A stretch of DNA of 64,000 nucleotides, from the NCBI RefSeq assembly GCF_001602095.1, contig NZ_CP014991.1, positions 558,001 through 622,000 of the forward strand. Direction: 5' to 3'. The notes under the pieces were generated by a model. It was not told the DNA's origin, ran no database searches, and was given only the letters and a program-made list of their open reading frames with translations. This document shows, piece after piece, positions 26,276 through 36,479 of the stretch. Position 1 is the stretch's first letter. Each line of letters starts with the position of its first letter. The stretch is from Helicobacter himalayensis. GTDB taxonomy: Bacteria; Campylobacterota; Campylobacteria; Campylobacterales; Helicobacteraceae. The position numbers and the translations under genes were made by a program.

Positions 26276-28069
26276 TTAAAAATTAAAATACAAAAATTCA
26301 GGCGTGTAGCCCAAAACACCTAGTTGCCAAACACTCATTGCGCACAACAAACCTGCAAAAATCATTTTTTTATTATTGAGCTTTGTGGCGAGCTGGTGCG
26401 TGTTTTTCAACAAAAGTGTTATGCAAAGCCCAAGAATAATAAAGCTAGGAATTAGCAACGGCTTTTCACCAAAAACAGCCATAAAAGCCTCAAACCCCAC
26501 CCCAAATGCCTTTAAAAATCCAAGTTTAGATTCTAAAAAACTAGGCAGGATTATTGCCCCGCTAAACATTCCTTTAATAAGATTTAACGCCCCGCTAATA
26601 TTTTCTGCCCTAAAGAAAATCCAAGAGAGATTGATAAAATTAAAGGTAAGAAACCAATAAAAAAACATTAAGAATTTTTGTTTGAATGGGAGATTAAGTG
26701 TTTTTTGATTGTTTGGAGTGGCATTTTTTAGTTGTTTGGAATCTAAGATTCTATCAAGTTGTTTGGTGGTTTTGGATTCTGCAATGTTGTTTTGTTTGTA
26801 AGAATCTGTTGTGTCATCACAAATGTTGCCAAGAGACAAATCTTTATAGATTCTATGAACTACCATTGCCACCCCGTGCATCACACCCCACACCACAAAT
26901 CCCCACCCAGCGCCGTGCCACACACCGCTTAAAAACGCCACAATAAAAAGATTTCTTAGAGTGAGAATCTTATTGATTAGCACATAATGCAGAGTGCTTT
27001 TATATTTTTCATTACGATTGCCACCAAGTGGGATATAAACATACTCTTTAAGAAAGCGTCCAAGACTCATATGCCACCTACGCCAAAAGTCTGCAATATT
27101 ACGCGCTTTGTAAGGAGAGTTGAAATTAAGCGGTAAGGTAATACCAAAGAATAACCCAAGCCCAATAGCCATATCACAATAACCACTAAAATCAAAATAT
27201 AATTGAAATGTGTAGCTAAGACTTGTCGCCCAAGATTCAAAGAAATTAAGCACAGCACCATTTTCCACTGCACTAAAGCCAGCATTTGCCCATTTAGCAA
27301 AAGAATCTGCAATAACTATCTTTTTAAACAATCCAATAGAAAAGATGAAAAGTCCCTTAGCAATATATTCCTTTCTTGCTTGCTTTGAATAAAGAGAATC
27401 TTGCAATGTTTTAAATTGTGGCATCATCTCTTTATGATGGACTATTGGTCCTGCAATTAATTGTGGAAAAAATGTCACAAACAAACAATAATCTAAAAAC
27501 TCTGAAGCACTTACACAATACTGCCTAGGAGATTTGTAGCAATCTACAAGATAAGCAATTTGTTGGAATGTAAAAAATGAAATTGCCAAAGGCAATACAA
27601 TATGTGGCAGTGGTATGGTGAAATCTAGGTGCAAAAGCTGACTAAAGAGGTTAAAGTTTTCTAATAAAAAATCTGTGTATTTAAAAAATCCTAGTAAGGC
27701 GAGGTTGAAAATAATGCCAAGGATTAGGAAAAACTTGCAAAAATTCTTTCTACTGCCCCCCCCCTCTTTGGCTAAAAAAGAAGTGTTTATGCAGGGTTTT
27801 GTATGGAGTGTGGATTGAAGAGTTTGTGGAAATAACTTAGAATCTCCTCGCCACGATAAAGTGATGGCAAGAGAAATCAGGAAATTTATAACAATTGAAC
27901 CAAGCAAAATAGGCAGGTATTCTACCTTCCAAAAGGCATAGAAAAAAAGCGAGGCAAATACTAAAAAGATTTTACTTGCATTATATGCACTAAAATAACG
28001 CAATGCATAATAGCCAATCCATACAAAAGGTAAAAACACAAAGATAAAGACATAAGAGGAAAATATCAT
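26276..28069 (-). CDS. MBOAT O-acyltransferase, module 2, phase-variable and ON as sequenced
   Basis: I take ATG 28069 (AAGG upstream; MIFSSYVFIFVFLPF), not the longer open frame, which reads into cysE-side DNA. The 597-residue protein has about ten hydrophobic segments and the MBOAT His motif SGVWHGAGWGF. The G9 tract at 27756-27764 codes for KEGGGSRKNF in a hydrophilic stretch between early helices. The in-frame repeat lies at residues about 422-458. The C-terminal 75 residues differ from module 1 but share the ending EFLYFNF. Likely role is O-acylation of peptidoglycan or a surface glycan together with the SGNH partner. Confidence 0.9.
   Translation of the reverse strand: MIFSSYVFIFVFLPFVWIGYYALRYFSAYNASKIFLVFASLFFYAFWKVEYLPILLGSIVINFLISLAITLSWRGDSKLFPQTLQSTLHTKPCINTSFLAKEGGGSRKNFCKFFLILGIIFNLALLGFFKYTDFLLENFNLFSQLLHLDFTIPLPHIVLPLAISFFTFQQIAYLVDCYKSPRQYCVSASEFLDYCLFVTFFPQLIAGPIVHHKEMMPQFKTLQDSLYSKQARKEYIAKGLFIFSIGLFKKIVIADSFAKWANAGFSAVENGAVLNFFESWATSLSYTFQLYFDFSGYCDMAIGLGLFFGITLPLNFNSPYKARNIADFWRRWHMSLGRFLKEYVYIPLGGNRNEKYKSTLHYVLINKILTLRNLFIVAFLSGVWHGAGWGFVVWGVMHGVAMVVHRIYKDLSLGNICDDTTDSYKQNNIAESKTTKQLDRILDSKQLKNATPNNQKTLNLPFKQKFLMFFYWFLTFNFINLSWIFFRAENISGALNLIKGMFSGAIILPSFLESKLGFLKAFGVGFEAFMAVFGEKPLLIPSFIILGLCITLLLKNTHQLATKLNNKKMIFAGLLCAMSVWQLGVLGYTPEFLYFNF
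26696..26806 (-). repeat. In-frame repeat insertion inside MBOAT gene 2
   Basis: Same insertion as at 20835-20945, carried within the long duplication. The block 26722-26780 is identical to 31102-31160. Confidence 0.8.
27756..27764. repeat. Homopolymer tract C9 (G9 on the gene strand)
   Basis: Nine consecutive C, in frame for the MBOAT gene. It is the second member of the duplicated contingency tract. Confidence 0.9.
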
Positions 28070-28139
28070 TGTTAGCCTTATTTGGTGATGTTGTGAAAGG
28101 TTGTGAGTGTGGGATTGTAGCAAAATAAGGTGGAAAAAG

Positions 28140-28859
28140 CTAGTTGTTGATTGTGCGCAAGAAATGCTCATATAGCGTTTTTAGTTCTTCTAGCTCTTTG
28201 GCGCAAGGCGCATTTTGCAAGTTTGGGGAGTTGTTTTCAAGAATCTGTATGCGCTTAAGAATGTATTCAAAGAGCACTCTGTCAATATCTGGGAGCTTGT
28301 TAAGCGCGCTTGCTTCTTTGGTGCGCCCTTTTGTGATGACGCGAGCAGGGATACCAACTGCGGTGCATTCTTGTGGCACATCTTTTATCACAACAGAATT
28401 TGCGCCAATCTTTGCATTTTGTCCAATCACAATATCTCCTAGCACTTTCGCGCCCGCACCTATAACCACGCCATTTTCAATCGTTGGGTGGCGCTTTTTT
28501 TTCTCTAAACTCACACCACCTAAACTCACACCTTGATAAATCGTTACATCATCGCCCACAATGGCAGTTTGCCCTATCACTACGCCCGTGGCGTGGTCAA
28601 TAAAGACGCGCCTACCGATTTGTGCCTCCGGGTGAATATCAACATTTGTCAAAAAAATACTTAAGCCCGAAATAAAGCGTCCAAGGCGTTTAAAGCCCCT
28701 CACATAAAACCAATGCGCGATTCTATAATGCACTAGCGCGATAAGCCCCGGATAATTAAAAAACAGCTCAAAACTGCTCTGCAATGCAGGATCGCGCGTT
28801 TTGATAATCGCAAAATCCTCTCTTATCAAGCCAAAAAGCGAAAGTTTTTGTGAATCCAT
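28140..28859 (-). CDS. cysE: Serine O-acetyltransferase
   Basis: The 239-residue product has the SAT N-terminal helices and a left-handed beta-helix with HPEAQIGRRVFIDHATGVVIG at about 78-98, GVSLGG, HPTIENGVVIGAGAKVLG and a C-terminal GIPARVI. It makes O-acetylserine from serine and acetyl-CoA for cysteine synthesis. The conserved DHATGVVIG His and Asp are present. It is 33 bp downstream of speA and its stop lies just inside the edge of the 1.66-kb repeat. Confidence 0.95.
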   Translation of the reverse strand: MDSQKLSLFGLIREDFAIIKTRDPALQSSFELFFNYPGLIALVHYRIAHWFYVRGFKRLGRFISGLSIFLTNVDIHPEAQIGRRVFIDHATGVVIGQTAIVGDDVTIYQGVSLGGVSLEKKKRHPTIENGVVIGAGAKVLGDIVIGQNAKIGANSVVIKDVPQECTAVGIPARVITKGRTKEASALNKLPDIDRVLFEYILKRIQILENNSPNLQNAPCAKELEELKTLYEHFLRTINN

Positions 28860-28892
28860 ACCCTGCCTTTATGTTGTCAAAATACAGCCTAC

Positions 28893-30743
28893 TTATTCCC
28901 CTTTTTTGCTAATGGTGCGTAAATAGCCATTTTCACTTAGCATAACATACAAGCGCCCAAGCACCTCTTTTTTCTCTTCGGATTCTAAATCCTGATTTTC
29001 CTCGATATACTGCTTCAAACGACGCTCAATCTCTTTTGTATCATAATCCAAATCATCAAGCACATCTAAAATCGTCTGCGCCTCTAAGGGCTTGCTAAGC
29101 TCATAGCCCTTGTTTAAATCATCATCAAATTCCACGCTAAATTCTGTGGGGTGCGTGAAAAGATTATGTCGCATACCAAGCACCTCTTGATACGCGCCTA
29201 CTAAAAAAAAGCCCAAAAAATACTCCTCTTGCGTCACATCGACATCGTGCAAAAAAAGTGGTTTTTTCGCATCAAAAGCAATCTCTCCATCAGAATCACA
29301 AGTAATATCCCACAAGCTAGCACTTCTTGTTGGGCGGCGATTGAGCCTATCTAGTGGCATTACGGGGAAATTTTGCGCTAATCCCCAATAATCTGGCAAA
29401 CTCTGAAAAAAGCTGCAATTTAGCAAATAACGTTCTTGGACTTGCTCTTGGATTCTGATGATTTCATTGTGATTTTTGTGCTTTAAAAGCTTAATGACTT
29501 TTTTGATGATGAGATGCACGAGCACTTCGGTATTTGAGCGGTCTTGCAAGTCGATATAGCCCAAATCAAAAAGCGTGAGCAGGGATTCCATATGATCAAA
29601 GCTATCGTGCAGATATTCAATCGCGCTTTTTTCACTCACGCTGTTATAAAGGTCATAAAGTTCCTCAACAAGCGGAGGATTTTTCTCTTTTAATTTCAGT
29701 GCTTTCTCGTCATATTCTTGGGAAAACAGCTCCAAAACAGGCGCCACCAAAACCGCGTGATTTGCGGCAATAAAGCGTCCAGATTCTATAAAAATATCTG
29801 GTTCTGGCTCTTTTTTATTTTTTGCAATTTCACGCAGGGAAAACACCACATCACCGCTAAATTCCCCAAGTGTGTAATTGCAATTATTCGCGCCTTCGTG
29901 CTGTGTGTATTCCACCGCAAGCCCACCGCCGATATTGACACTTTTTAGATTTTTCGCACCCTTTTTTCTTAGCTCCGCATAGATGTTTCCAGCCTCGCGC
30001 AGAGCTTTTTTGAGTGGCGAAATATCACTCATTTGGCTTCCGATATGAAAGTGAATCATCGTAAATTTGTGCAACAGATTCTCTTTTTTTAGCATCTCGA
30101 TTGCTTGTAAAAGCTCTGTGCTTGTAAGCCCAAACTTTGAGTTTATCCCGCCACTTTTTGCCCACATACCAATGCCCGTGCTATGTAGGCGGATTCTAAG
30201 CCCGATATTTGGGTAAGGTTCGCCCATTTCTTTTGCTACCTCGATGATAGTTTCAAGCTCGTTGAGCCCTTCAATTGTAAGCGTGATATTATGTTTCATA
30301 TTTGCCGCGATAAAGCCTAGACTTATCATTTCCTTGTCTTTGAAGCCATTTACGGTGATGGGCGTATTTTTGTTTGTATAAGCCATAGCTAAAATAAGCT
30401 CTGGCTTGCTCCCAGCCTCTAACCCATAATATAAATCCTTGCTTTGCTCCACAAGAGAAAGCACAAAGTTTGGCATTTGATTGACTTTAAGCGGGAAAAC
30501 TGCCTTAAAATCCCCGTGATAGGAATATTCCTTGATAGCTTTTTGAAAGGCACAAAATAGTGTGTCAATTTGCTTTTTGATTAAATGTGGGAATCTTAGT
30601 AGTAGCGGACCTCGATAGCCATTATCGCGAATTTCTTGCACAATATCAATGAGTGCTGGCTTGGTTTTGTGGTTGATTTTTACACAACCATCATCGATGA
30701 TAAAATTCCCATTACTCCAAAAATTGATGCCATAATCCACCAT
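28893..30743 (-). CDS. speA: Biosynthetic arginine decarboxylase
   Basis: The 616-residue protein (ATG 30743 chosen, AAAAGGCGTG upstream) starts MVDYGINFWSNGNF and has the PLP lysine Lys86 in FPLKVNQ, then LRIRLHSTG, HFHIGSQ, NIGGGLAVEY and ESGRFI. A C-terminal CDSDGEI block carries the active-site Cys and Asp. It makes agmatine from arginine, the entry to putrescine here. The amidase at 38372-39247 and NspC at 17058-18305 could complete the route. Confidence 0.96.
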   Translation of the reverse strand: MVDYGINFWSNGNFIIDDGCVKINHKTKPALIDIVQEIRDNGYRGPLLLRFPHLIKKQIDTLFCAFQKAIKEYSYHGDFKAVFPLKVNQMPNFVLSLVEQSKDLYYGLEAGSKPELILAMAYTNKNTPITVNGFKDKEMISLGFIAANMKHNITLTIEGLNELETIIEVAKEMGEPYPNIGLRIRLHSTGIGMWAKSGGINSKFGLTSTELLQAIEMLKKENLLHKFTMIHFHIGSQMSDISPLKKALREAGNIYAELRKKGAKNLKSVNIGGGLAVEYTQHEGANNCNYTLGEFSGDVVFSLREIAKNKKEPEPDIFIESGRFIAANHAVLVAPVLELFSQEYDEKALKLKEKNPPLVEELYDLYNSVSEKSAIEYLHDSFDHMESLLTLFDLGYIDLQDRSNTEVLVHLIIKKVIKLLKHKNHNEIIRIQEQVQERYLLNCSFFQSLPDYWGLAQNFPVMPLDRLNRRPTRSASLWDITCDSDGEIAFDAKKPLFLHDVDVTQEEYFLGFFLVGAYQEVLGMRHNLFTHPTEFSVEFDDDLNKGYELSKPLEAQTILDVLDDLDYDTKEIERRLKQYIEENQDLESEEKKEVLGRLYVMLSENGYLRTISKKGE

Positions 30744-30790
30744 AATCACGCCTTTTGTTGGTTTTGCTTCGCCAAAAACAAAGAGCGGTA

Positions 30791-30796
30791 ATTATA
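30791..30796 (-). promoter_or_regulatory. -10 element for speA
   Basis: TGTATAATTACC on the minus strand holds TATAAT, 48 bp before the ATG, with a TG just upstream as in extended -10 promoters. Confidence 0.55.
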
Positions 30797-30828
30797 CATT
30801 GAGAATCTTAAAGTTTTAAGGCTTCCTA

Positions 30829-30856
30829 GTTTGTTTCTTGTGGTTTGTTTCTTGTG
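30829..30856. repeat. Two tandem copies of a 14-bp unit
   Basis: GTTTGTTTCTTGTG occurs twice without a gap between speA and tRNA-Pro. No function suggested. Confidence 0.8.
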
Positions 30857-30886
30857 AGTAGTTTTTGTGGATATCTTTAAATAAAG

Positions 30887-30964
30887 TGGTCGGAGTAGCG
30901 GGATTCGAACCCACGACCTCACCCACCCCAAGGGTGTGCGCTAGCCAGACTGCGCTATACTCCG
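30887..30964 (-). tRNA. tRNA-Pro (GGG anticodon)
   Basis: The minus strand folds as a cloverleaf. Acceptor 5' CGGAGTA pairs with 3' TACTCCG, the T-arm is GTGGG-TTCGAAT-CCCGC, and the anticodon stem is CACCC/GGGTG with loop TTGGGGT, so anticodon GGG. The discriminator A and CCA end are encoded. It lies upstream of speA on the same strand. Confidence 0.95.
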
Positions 30965-31025
30965 ATTTCTGAAAGCCTGATTATAGCAAGAGAAAACAAA
31001 GAAAATCCTAAAGCAAGCGCGATAA

Positions 31026-31206
31026 GATTCTATTCCTTTAATATAGTATCACCTTCGCGGGAGTGAATCCCGCTTCGGCTCCGCTTCGCGTTCATACTCG
31101 ACATTTTTTAGTTGTTTGGAATCTAAGATTCTATCAAGTTGTTTGGTGGTTTTGGATTCTATTCCTTATAAATGTATCACCTTCGCGGGAGTGAATCCCG
31201 CTTCGC
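31026..31206 (-). repeat. Intergenic copies of the coding-repeat family
   Basis: Two related units in tandem. Both contain the hairpin core GCGGGATTCACTCCCGC (minus strand) followed by GAAGGTGATAC. Between them is the 59-bp block (31102-31160) identical to part of both MBOAT insertions. This is the only copy set clearly outside a gene, so it shows the family is not confined to coding sequence. Confidence 0.85.
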
Positions 31207-31224
31207 ACAGAAATTTGAAATCTC

Positions 31225-33297
31225 CTAATATTTCTTCGTTGAAACATCTTCAAAGATTTTTCGCGAGATTTTTGCCATACTATTGCTAATCTCTTGGGAA
31301 TGCTCCGCTACAGAAACATTATCTTTTGTCACATTTTCTAGCTCACTAATGGCTTGATTAATCTGTGTCATTCCCTCTGTTTGCTCTTTGATAGATTCTG
31401 CCATATCGTTGATACTTTGGACGAGGACATTTGTATTTGCTTCAATCTCGCTCAAAGACTTTTGCGTGCGCTCTGCCAGCTTCCTCACCTCATCAGCCAC
31501 GACCGCAAAGCCTCTGCCGTGCTCACCTGCGCGTGCTGCCTCAATGGCTGCGTTTAAAGCAAGTAAGTTTGTTTGGTCTGCAATATCGCGGATAATGCCA
31601 ATCACCATTTTAATATCCTCGCTTTGCTGCGTAACCTCGCTTGTGCGTTCATTCACATTTCCCATTGATGAGGCTATTTCCTCAATCGCGCTTGCACTTT
31701 GATTGATACTAGAAGCTTGCGTATTCACGCCATCTGTGATTTTATTTACAGATTCTGCTAAATCTTGCGAGATTTTATTGAGATGTTCGCTCACCGCAAG
31801 ACGCGCTTTGAGAATAGTTACCATACTAGAGTGCAGGGTGTTGATACTTTGATAAAATTTCAGCATTTCACCTTCCATATTTTCCTCGCTCACACCCTCT
31901 CTAAAGTCCTCTTGCGTATATTTTTGCAAGGCGTGCATTCCAATACCAATATTATTTGCGGTTTGCTCTAGCGCCTCATTGATAAGTTTTTGAAGCTCTT
32001 TTAGGCTTGGATTATGCGGCTCTTTGCTCGCGCGGTGGCTCAAATGCCCGCGCTTGATGCTTTCAATCACTTCTAAAACATCCTGCAACGCCTGCCTATC
32101 TTGCTCAAAGCCTTTTTGAATCTTCACCATAGCTTCATTAACACCTTTTCCTATGTCGCCTAGCTCATCATTGCCGCGCGTTCTAATTGGTGCAGGCGCT
32201 TCGCCATCGTGATTGACATAAGAGAAAAATGCGAGAAGGGTTTTTGATAAACGTTTTATACGTTTTACAATAAATTTTCTAATCGCAAAAATACTCACTA
32301 GCAAAATCCCTAGAAGTAGTCCCAGTACGCCCAATAAAATCACACGTTCAATGAAAATATTATCCTCTGTAAAATCTGTCAAAAGTGCTTGCGTGATGAT
32401 GTGCAAATTTATGTTTTTTAGATAAGCGCTGTAAAACATATAAGGTTTTTTATCGATTTTTAGTGTGTATAAGCCATCTTTGCGCTCTGTGATGAAGGTA
32501 TTTTCATTGGGCTTGTTGCTCGCACCAAAGATAAATTTATTATTTCTTAAATCTGCAAGCACAATTTTGCCATTCTTGCCAATCTTTAGATTCTGTAAGT
32601 TTTTGATGAGATTTTCATATGTGTCTGTCAAACTATGCGCGACAAAGAAAATCCCAACAACTTCATTCTGTGCGTCTTTGACAGGCTCATACACAGCCAT
32701 ATAATCTGTGCCAAACAAACTCACGCGCCCATAGTAAGGCTTACCCTCACTTACATTTTTAAACGCCATAGAGTTGTGATCAAGGCTTGTGCCAAGCACA
32801 CGATTTTTGTTTGCATCTTGAATAGATGTCGCAATGCGCACAAAATCATCCCTAGAATCTTTAACAAAAATAGTAGCCACATCTCCTGTAACACGTGAGA
32901 AATAATCCACAATTTCCAAAGAGTTTGCTAAAAGCACATTGTTGTAGCTTAAATTTGGCACTTGAATGCTTTGCTGGTCTGTCCGCCTAATCACCGTGAC
33001 TTCACCCTCGCGCTTAAAGCTAGAGGTTGTTTTTGCACCGTGTAGCCTTGTAAGTATTGCTTCTAGAATATTGAATGATTTTTTGGACTCTAAAAGTATT
33101 TCATCAGAGAATATTTCAAGACTGCTGGCTAAAGCCTCATTTAGCTGCTCTAGCTCTTGCGTGACTTGATGGTGCGTGTGAGCGCTCATCACGCGATCCA
33201 TAAAGACCCAAAACGGCACAAGCAGTACTAAAAAAACTAGAGTCTGCAAGACCATAAACTTATTATTAAGTGATAAATTTTTCCACAATGAATTCAT
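31225..33297 (-). CDS. Methyl-accepting chemotaxis protein with periplasmic Cache domains
   Basis: The 690-residue receptor has an N-terminal membrane helix (about 15-33), a periplasmic sensor (about 35-310) of the Cache3/Cache2 fusion type ([42 protein letters not shown]), a second helix ([21 protein letters not shown]), HAMP region and a signalling domain. The hairpin tip reads [39 protein letters not shown]. The ligand is unknown; related sensors bind small organic acids. A long coiled coil separates HAMP from the tip. Confidence 0.93.
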   Translation of the reverse strand: MNSLWKNLSLNNKFMVLQTLVFLVLLVPFWVFMDRVMSAHTHHQVTQELEQLNEALASSLEIFSDEILLESKKSFNILEAILTRLHGAKTTSSFKREGEVTVIRRTDQQSIQVPNLSYNNVLLANSLEIVDYFSRVTGDVATIFVKDSRDDFVRIATSIQDANKNRVLGTSLDHNSMAFKNVSEGKPYYGRVSLFGTDYMAVYEPVKDAQNEVVGIFFVAHSLTDTYENLIKNLQNLKIGKNGKIVLADLRNNKFIFGASNKPNENTFITERKDGLYTLKIDKKPYMFYSAYLKNINLHIITQALLTDFTEDNIFIERVILLGVLGLLLGILLVSIFAIRKFIVKRIKRLSKTLLAFFSYVNHDGEAPAPIRTRGNDELGDIGKGVNEAMVKIQKGFEQDRQALQDVLEVIESIKRGHLSHRASKEPHNPSLKELQKLINEALEQTANNIGIGMHALQKYTQEDFREGVSEENMEGEMLKFYQSINTLHSSMVTILKARLAVSEHLNKISQDLAESVNKITDGVNTQASSINQSASAIEEIASSMGNVNERTSEVTQQSEDIKMVIGIIRDIADQTNLLALNAAIEAARAGEHGRGFAVVADEVRKLAERTQKSLSEIEANTNVLVQSINDMAESIKEQTEGMTQINQAISELENVTKDNVSVAEHSQEISNSMAKISRKIFEDVSTKKY

Positions 33298-33329
33298 TAC
33301 AACTCCTAAGTAATTTTTATAAAGGCTCG

Positions 33330-33335
33330 ATTATA
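33330..33335 (-). promoter_or_regulatory. -10 element for the Cache-domain chemoreceptor
   Basis: TGCTATAATCG on the minus strand gives TATAAT 33 bp upstream of the ATG, with TTAGGAGTT as ribosome binding site. The poly-T tract at 33371-33384 begins 36 bp upstream of it. Confidence 0.6.
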
Positions 33336-33370
33336 GCAAAGCTTGATATTAAAACCACACAATAAAATTA

Positions 33371-33384
33371 TTTTTTTTTTTTTT
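33371..33384. repeat. Intergenic T14 tract between divergent genes
   Basis: Fourteen consecutive T in the divergent promoter region of the chemoreceptor (minus) and ilvC (plus). Such tracts vary in length and change promoter strength in H. pylori by altering spacing and DNA bending. Confidence 0.85.
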
Positions 33385-33467
33385 CTTACAAAAAGTATCA
33401 AATTTGCGAATCTATACAAAATACGCGCATTTAAACAATATTTAAAAGAAGTTTTGCTTAAATCTAG

Positions 33468-34526
<1,059 letters not shown>

Positions 34527-34545
34527 ATTAGATTCTCTCAAATCC

Positions 34546-34573
34546 TAGATACCCTTAAAAAAAGGGGTATCTA
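34546..34573 (+). terminator. Hairpin after ilvC, possibly bidirectional
   Basis: TAGATACCC and GGGTATCTA form a perfect 9-bp stem with a 10-base A-rich loop, 20 bp after the ilvC stop and just past the 3' end of the converging pseudogene. No T-run follows on either strand, so efficiency is uncertain. Confidence 0.55.
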
Positions 34574-34578
34574 AATGA

Positions 34579-35095
34579 CTATCTGTAATCAAATTGATAT
34601 TGTTTTAATAATCTGCTAATTTTATCCTTGCAAATGTTGTTGTTTGTTCTAAAGATTCCAAGCATCTTCACTCTATCTATACATTCCAAAAAGTCTAACA
34701 CGATATGATAATGCTCTCTCTCCCAAAAATCGTGGATTATTATCAAAACATCACTTTTATAATGCAATTTTCAGAGAATTTGGCTCATTACTTTTGCTTG
34801 CTCTAAAAAGCAATTCGTTCCTTAAAAGATATTTTATAAAATTTTTATCAGATTCTATTGAGGTTGCATTAGTCAAGGTCGCGTATATCATCAAAAAAGT
34901 GCTACCACTACAGCCAAATTCGAGGTGATTTTTAGGTTTAAGTGTATATTTTAAAAAAGATTGATTTCTTTCTTAGAAGCCCACATAGGCAAAAAGTTGG
35001 TAATGTGTGAATCTCCACTATTAAAAATTGTTGCTTAGAGTAGGTTTATTGCCCCCCCCCTTACAACCTTTTTAAGAAACTAATTATTTTTTCAT
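34579..35095 (-). pseudogene. Decayed methyltransferase-like glycan gene with a G9 tract
   Basis: Reading three frames in turn recovers one protein. An ATG at 35095 with GGGAG upstream gives a start needing one extra A (MKKIISFLKRL). Then come the G9 tract, GDSHITNFLPMWASKKEINLF, a shift, LKYTLKPKNHLEFGCSGSTFLMIY (SAM-binding-like GxGxS region), SIESDKNFIKYLL, another shift near 34760, and VLIIIHDFWEREHYHIVLDFLECIDRV to the stop. The ESDKNF and HDFWEREHYHIV pieces match a family I recall from surface-glycan clusters. The middle of the family is missing. Several separate lesions mean it cannot be rescued by tract slippage alone. Confidence 0.7.
35052..35060. repeat. Homopolymer tract C9 (G9 on the pseudogene strand)
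   Basis: Nine consecutive C close to the 5' end of the decayed methyltransferase-like gene, a leftover contingency tract. Confidence 0.85.
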
Positions 35096-35184
35096 TGCTA
35101 CTCCCTTATTTTTTGTGTGTTTTCATGCGAAGTTATAACAAAATCACCACCAAAACAAAAACCCAAATCCGACTTCTTAGATTC

Positions 35185-35910
35185 TCACTGCAAATTTGTC
35201 CAAACTGCCTGCACATCATCATCATCTTGGATTCTATCAAGGAGTTTTTCAAGCTCTAAGAATTGCTCTTCGCTAAGGCTTATCGGGTTTATGGGGAAAC
35301 GTTGCAGGCTCGCTTTTTTAAGCTCGATTTGCAAATTTTCAAAGCCCTCATTTAGGCGTCCAAAATCTTTGTAATCCCCATACACGAGCACCACCGCGCC
35401 TTCTTCCTCATCTTCTATAACCTCAAGCCCTTCTAATCCATAATCAATAAGCTCTAATTCTATATCCTCCAAATCCCTACCTTCTGGGCGCACAAACTCA
35501 AAAACACTTTTGCGTGCAAAGTGAAATTCCAAGCTTCCACTTGGCACGATTTGCGCGCCTGCGGTTTTATTGAAATAGCTTTTGATGTTAGCGATAGTGC
35601 GTGTAGGATTATCAGTCGTGCATTCAATAAAGATAAGCACGCCATTTGGGGCTTTACCCTCATAACTGATTTCAAAAAACTGCCCATCTTTGCCGCTTGC
35701 GCGCTTGATTGCCGCATCGATGTTGTCTTTTGGCATATTTTGCGCTTTTGCGTTGGCAATGGCTGTGCGTAGGCGCGCATTCATCGCCGGGTCGCCCCCG
35801 CCCTCTTTAGTTGCCATAGTGATAGCTTTTGCGAGTTTTGGGAATACCTTACTCATCTTATCCCATCGCTTTTCCTTAGCTGCTCTGCGGTATTCAAACG
35901 CTCTTCCCAT
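35185..35910 (-). CDS. yebC: YebC/PmpR family protein
   Basis: The 241-residue product has the family opening [21 protein letters not shown], the [12 protein letters not shown] and [14 protein letters not shown] motifs, and the acidic C-terminal domains. YebC-type proteins were first seen as transcription regulators; recent work on the family shows an action at ribosomes stalled on proline-rich sequence. Single gene, full length. Confidence 0.94.
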   Translation of the reverse strand: MGRAFEYRRAAKEKRWDKMSKVFPKLAKAITMATKEGGGDPAMNARLRTAIANAKAQNMPKDNIDAAIKRASGKDGQFFEISYEGKAPNGVLIFIECTTDNPTRTIANIKSYFNKTAGAQIVPSGSLEFHFARKSVFEFVRPEGRDLEDIELELIDYGLEGLEVIEDEEEGAVVLVYGDYKDFGRLNEGFENLQIELKKASLQRFPINPISLSEEQFLELEKLLDRIQDDDDVQAVWTNLQ

Positions 35911-36187
35911 AATTATTCCTTTCCTTATTAAAGATATTTTTCACAAAAAGAGATTTTTTTAAAAAGATAATCTCTGCGCCTATTAAAAATGGACGCAATT
36001 ATATAATTTTTTAATTTTTTTTAAAAGGAGAAAGTTTCAAAAATCCCCCCACAAAAGACGATGGGATTTTAAAAATGGAATCTATATTCTATTTCGGCAA
36101 TCTATCAGTTAAAACAAGGTAGAATTGCACGTTGAGAGCTAATTTCTTAAAAGCGTTGCAATATTTCAAAAAACATTGGGGGCAGAT
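35911..36187. other. Divergent spacer between yebC and the DUF493 gene
   Basis: No ORF with coding character. It holds AAAGGAAAGG for yebC translation and a candidate plus-strand -10 (TAGAAT near 36121). A GGGGG purine run just before 36188 serves as ribosome binding site for the DUF493 gene. A run of six C is too short to call a contingency tract. Confidence 0.5.
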
Positions 36188-36478
36188 ATGCAAAAACCAC
36201 CGCATAATGATGTAGAAGCAAGCATAGAGGGTTTGGAAGGTGCGCAGATTCTCTACCCGACAAAATGGGAATACGCCGTGATTGGCAAAAGTGAGGCGCT
36301 TATCAAGGAGGCGATTTTTGAAGTTTTGGATATTCCTTATGAAATCACCAAAAAACGCCTTTCAGGCAAAGGCAATTTCTTAAGTGTGCATATCGCTCTG
36401 GAGGTGGATTCTAAAGAGCAGCGCGATAGCATTTTTAACGCACTCAAAAATCACAAAGACATCGCAATGGTGCTTTAA
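36188..36478 (+). CDS. DUF493 (YbeD-like) protein
   Basis: ATG 36188 is preferred over an upstream TTG, as GGGGGC precedes it. The roughly 96-residue product has the ferredoxin-like pattern of the YbeD family: YPTKWEYAVIGKSEALIKEAI, then SGKGNFLSVHIALEVDSKEQRD and a final helix. It probably has a small-ligand or regulatory role, unknown in this group. The next gene starts one base after its stop. Confidence 0.8.
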   Translation: MQKPPHNDVEASIEGLEGAQILYPTKWEYAVIGKSEALIKEAIFEVLDIPYEITKKRLSGKGNFLSVHIALEVDSKEQRDSIFNALKNHKDIAMVL

Positions 36479-36479
36479 A

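Larger units (their letters stand above)
26485..28142. repeat. 1.66-kb direct repeat, copy 2
   Basis: It pairs with 20624-22282. Here the poly-C tract has nine C instead of ten and the ORF is intact. It ends at AGCTA two bases inside the 3' end of cysE, so the repeat contains the MBOAT promoter region. Confidence 0.95.

Noticed and set aside
28070-28171. N-terminal extension of MBOAT gene 2 (34 extra codons)
   Set aside because: The extension is the repeat's upstream region and overlaps cysE; copy 1 lacks the same codons and the ATG at 28069 has a ribosome binding site and starts at the first helix.
30746-30931. 61-codon minus-strand ORF between speA and the tRNA
   Set aside because: It runs through part of tRNA-Pro, has no ribosome binding site and no protein-like composition.
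30887-30964. tRNA-Pro as an integration site of a genomic island
   Set aside because: No integrase, no repeat of the tRNA 3' end and normal gene content on both sides.
36047-36052. Run of six C upstream of the DUF493 gene as a contingency tract
   Set aside because: Too short compared with the 9-14 base tracts elsewhere, and not inside or close to a plausible variable promoter.
36384-36479. Longer MqnA N-terminus
   Set aside because: It lies wholly inside the DUF493 gene, while MRFGKIAYLN at 36480 matches the family start.
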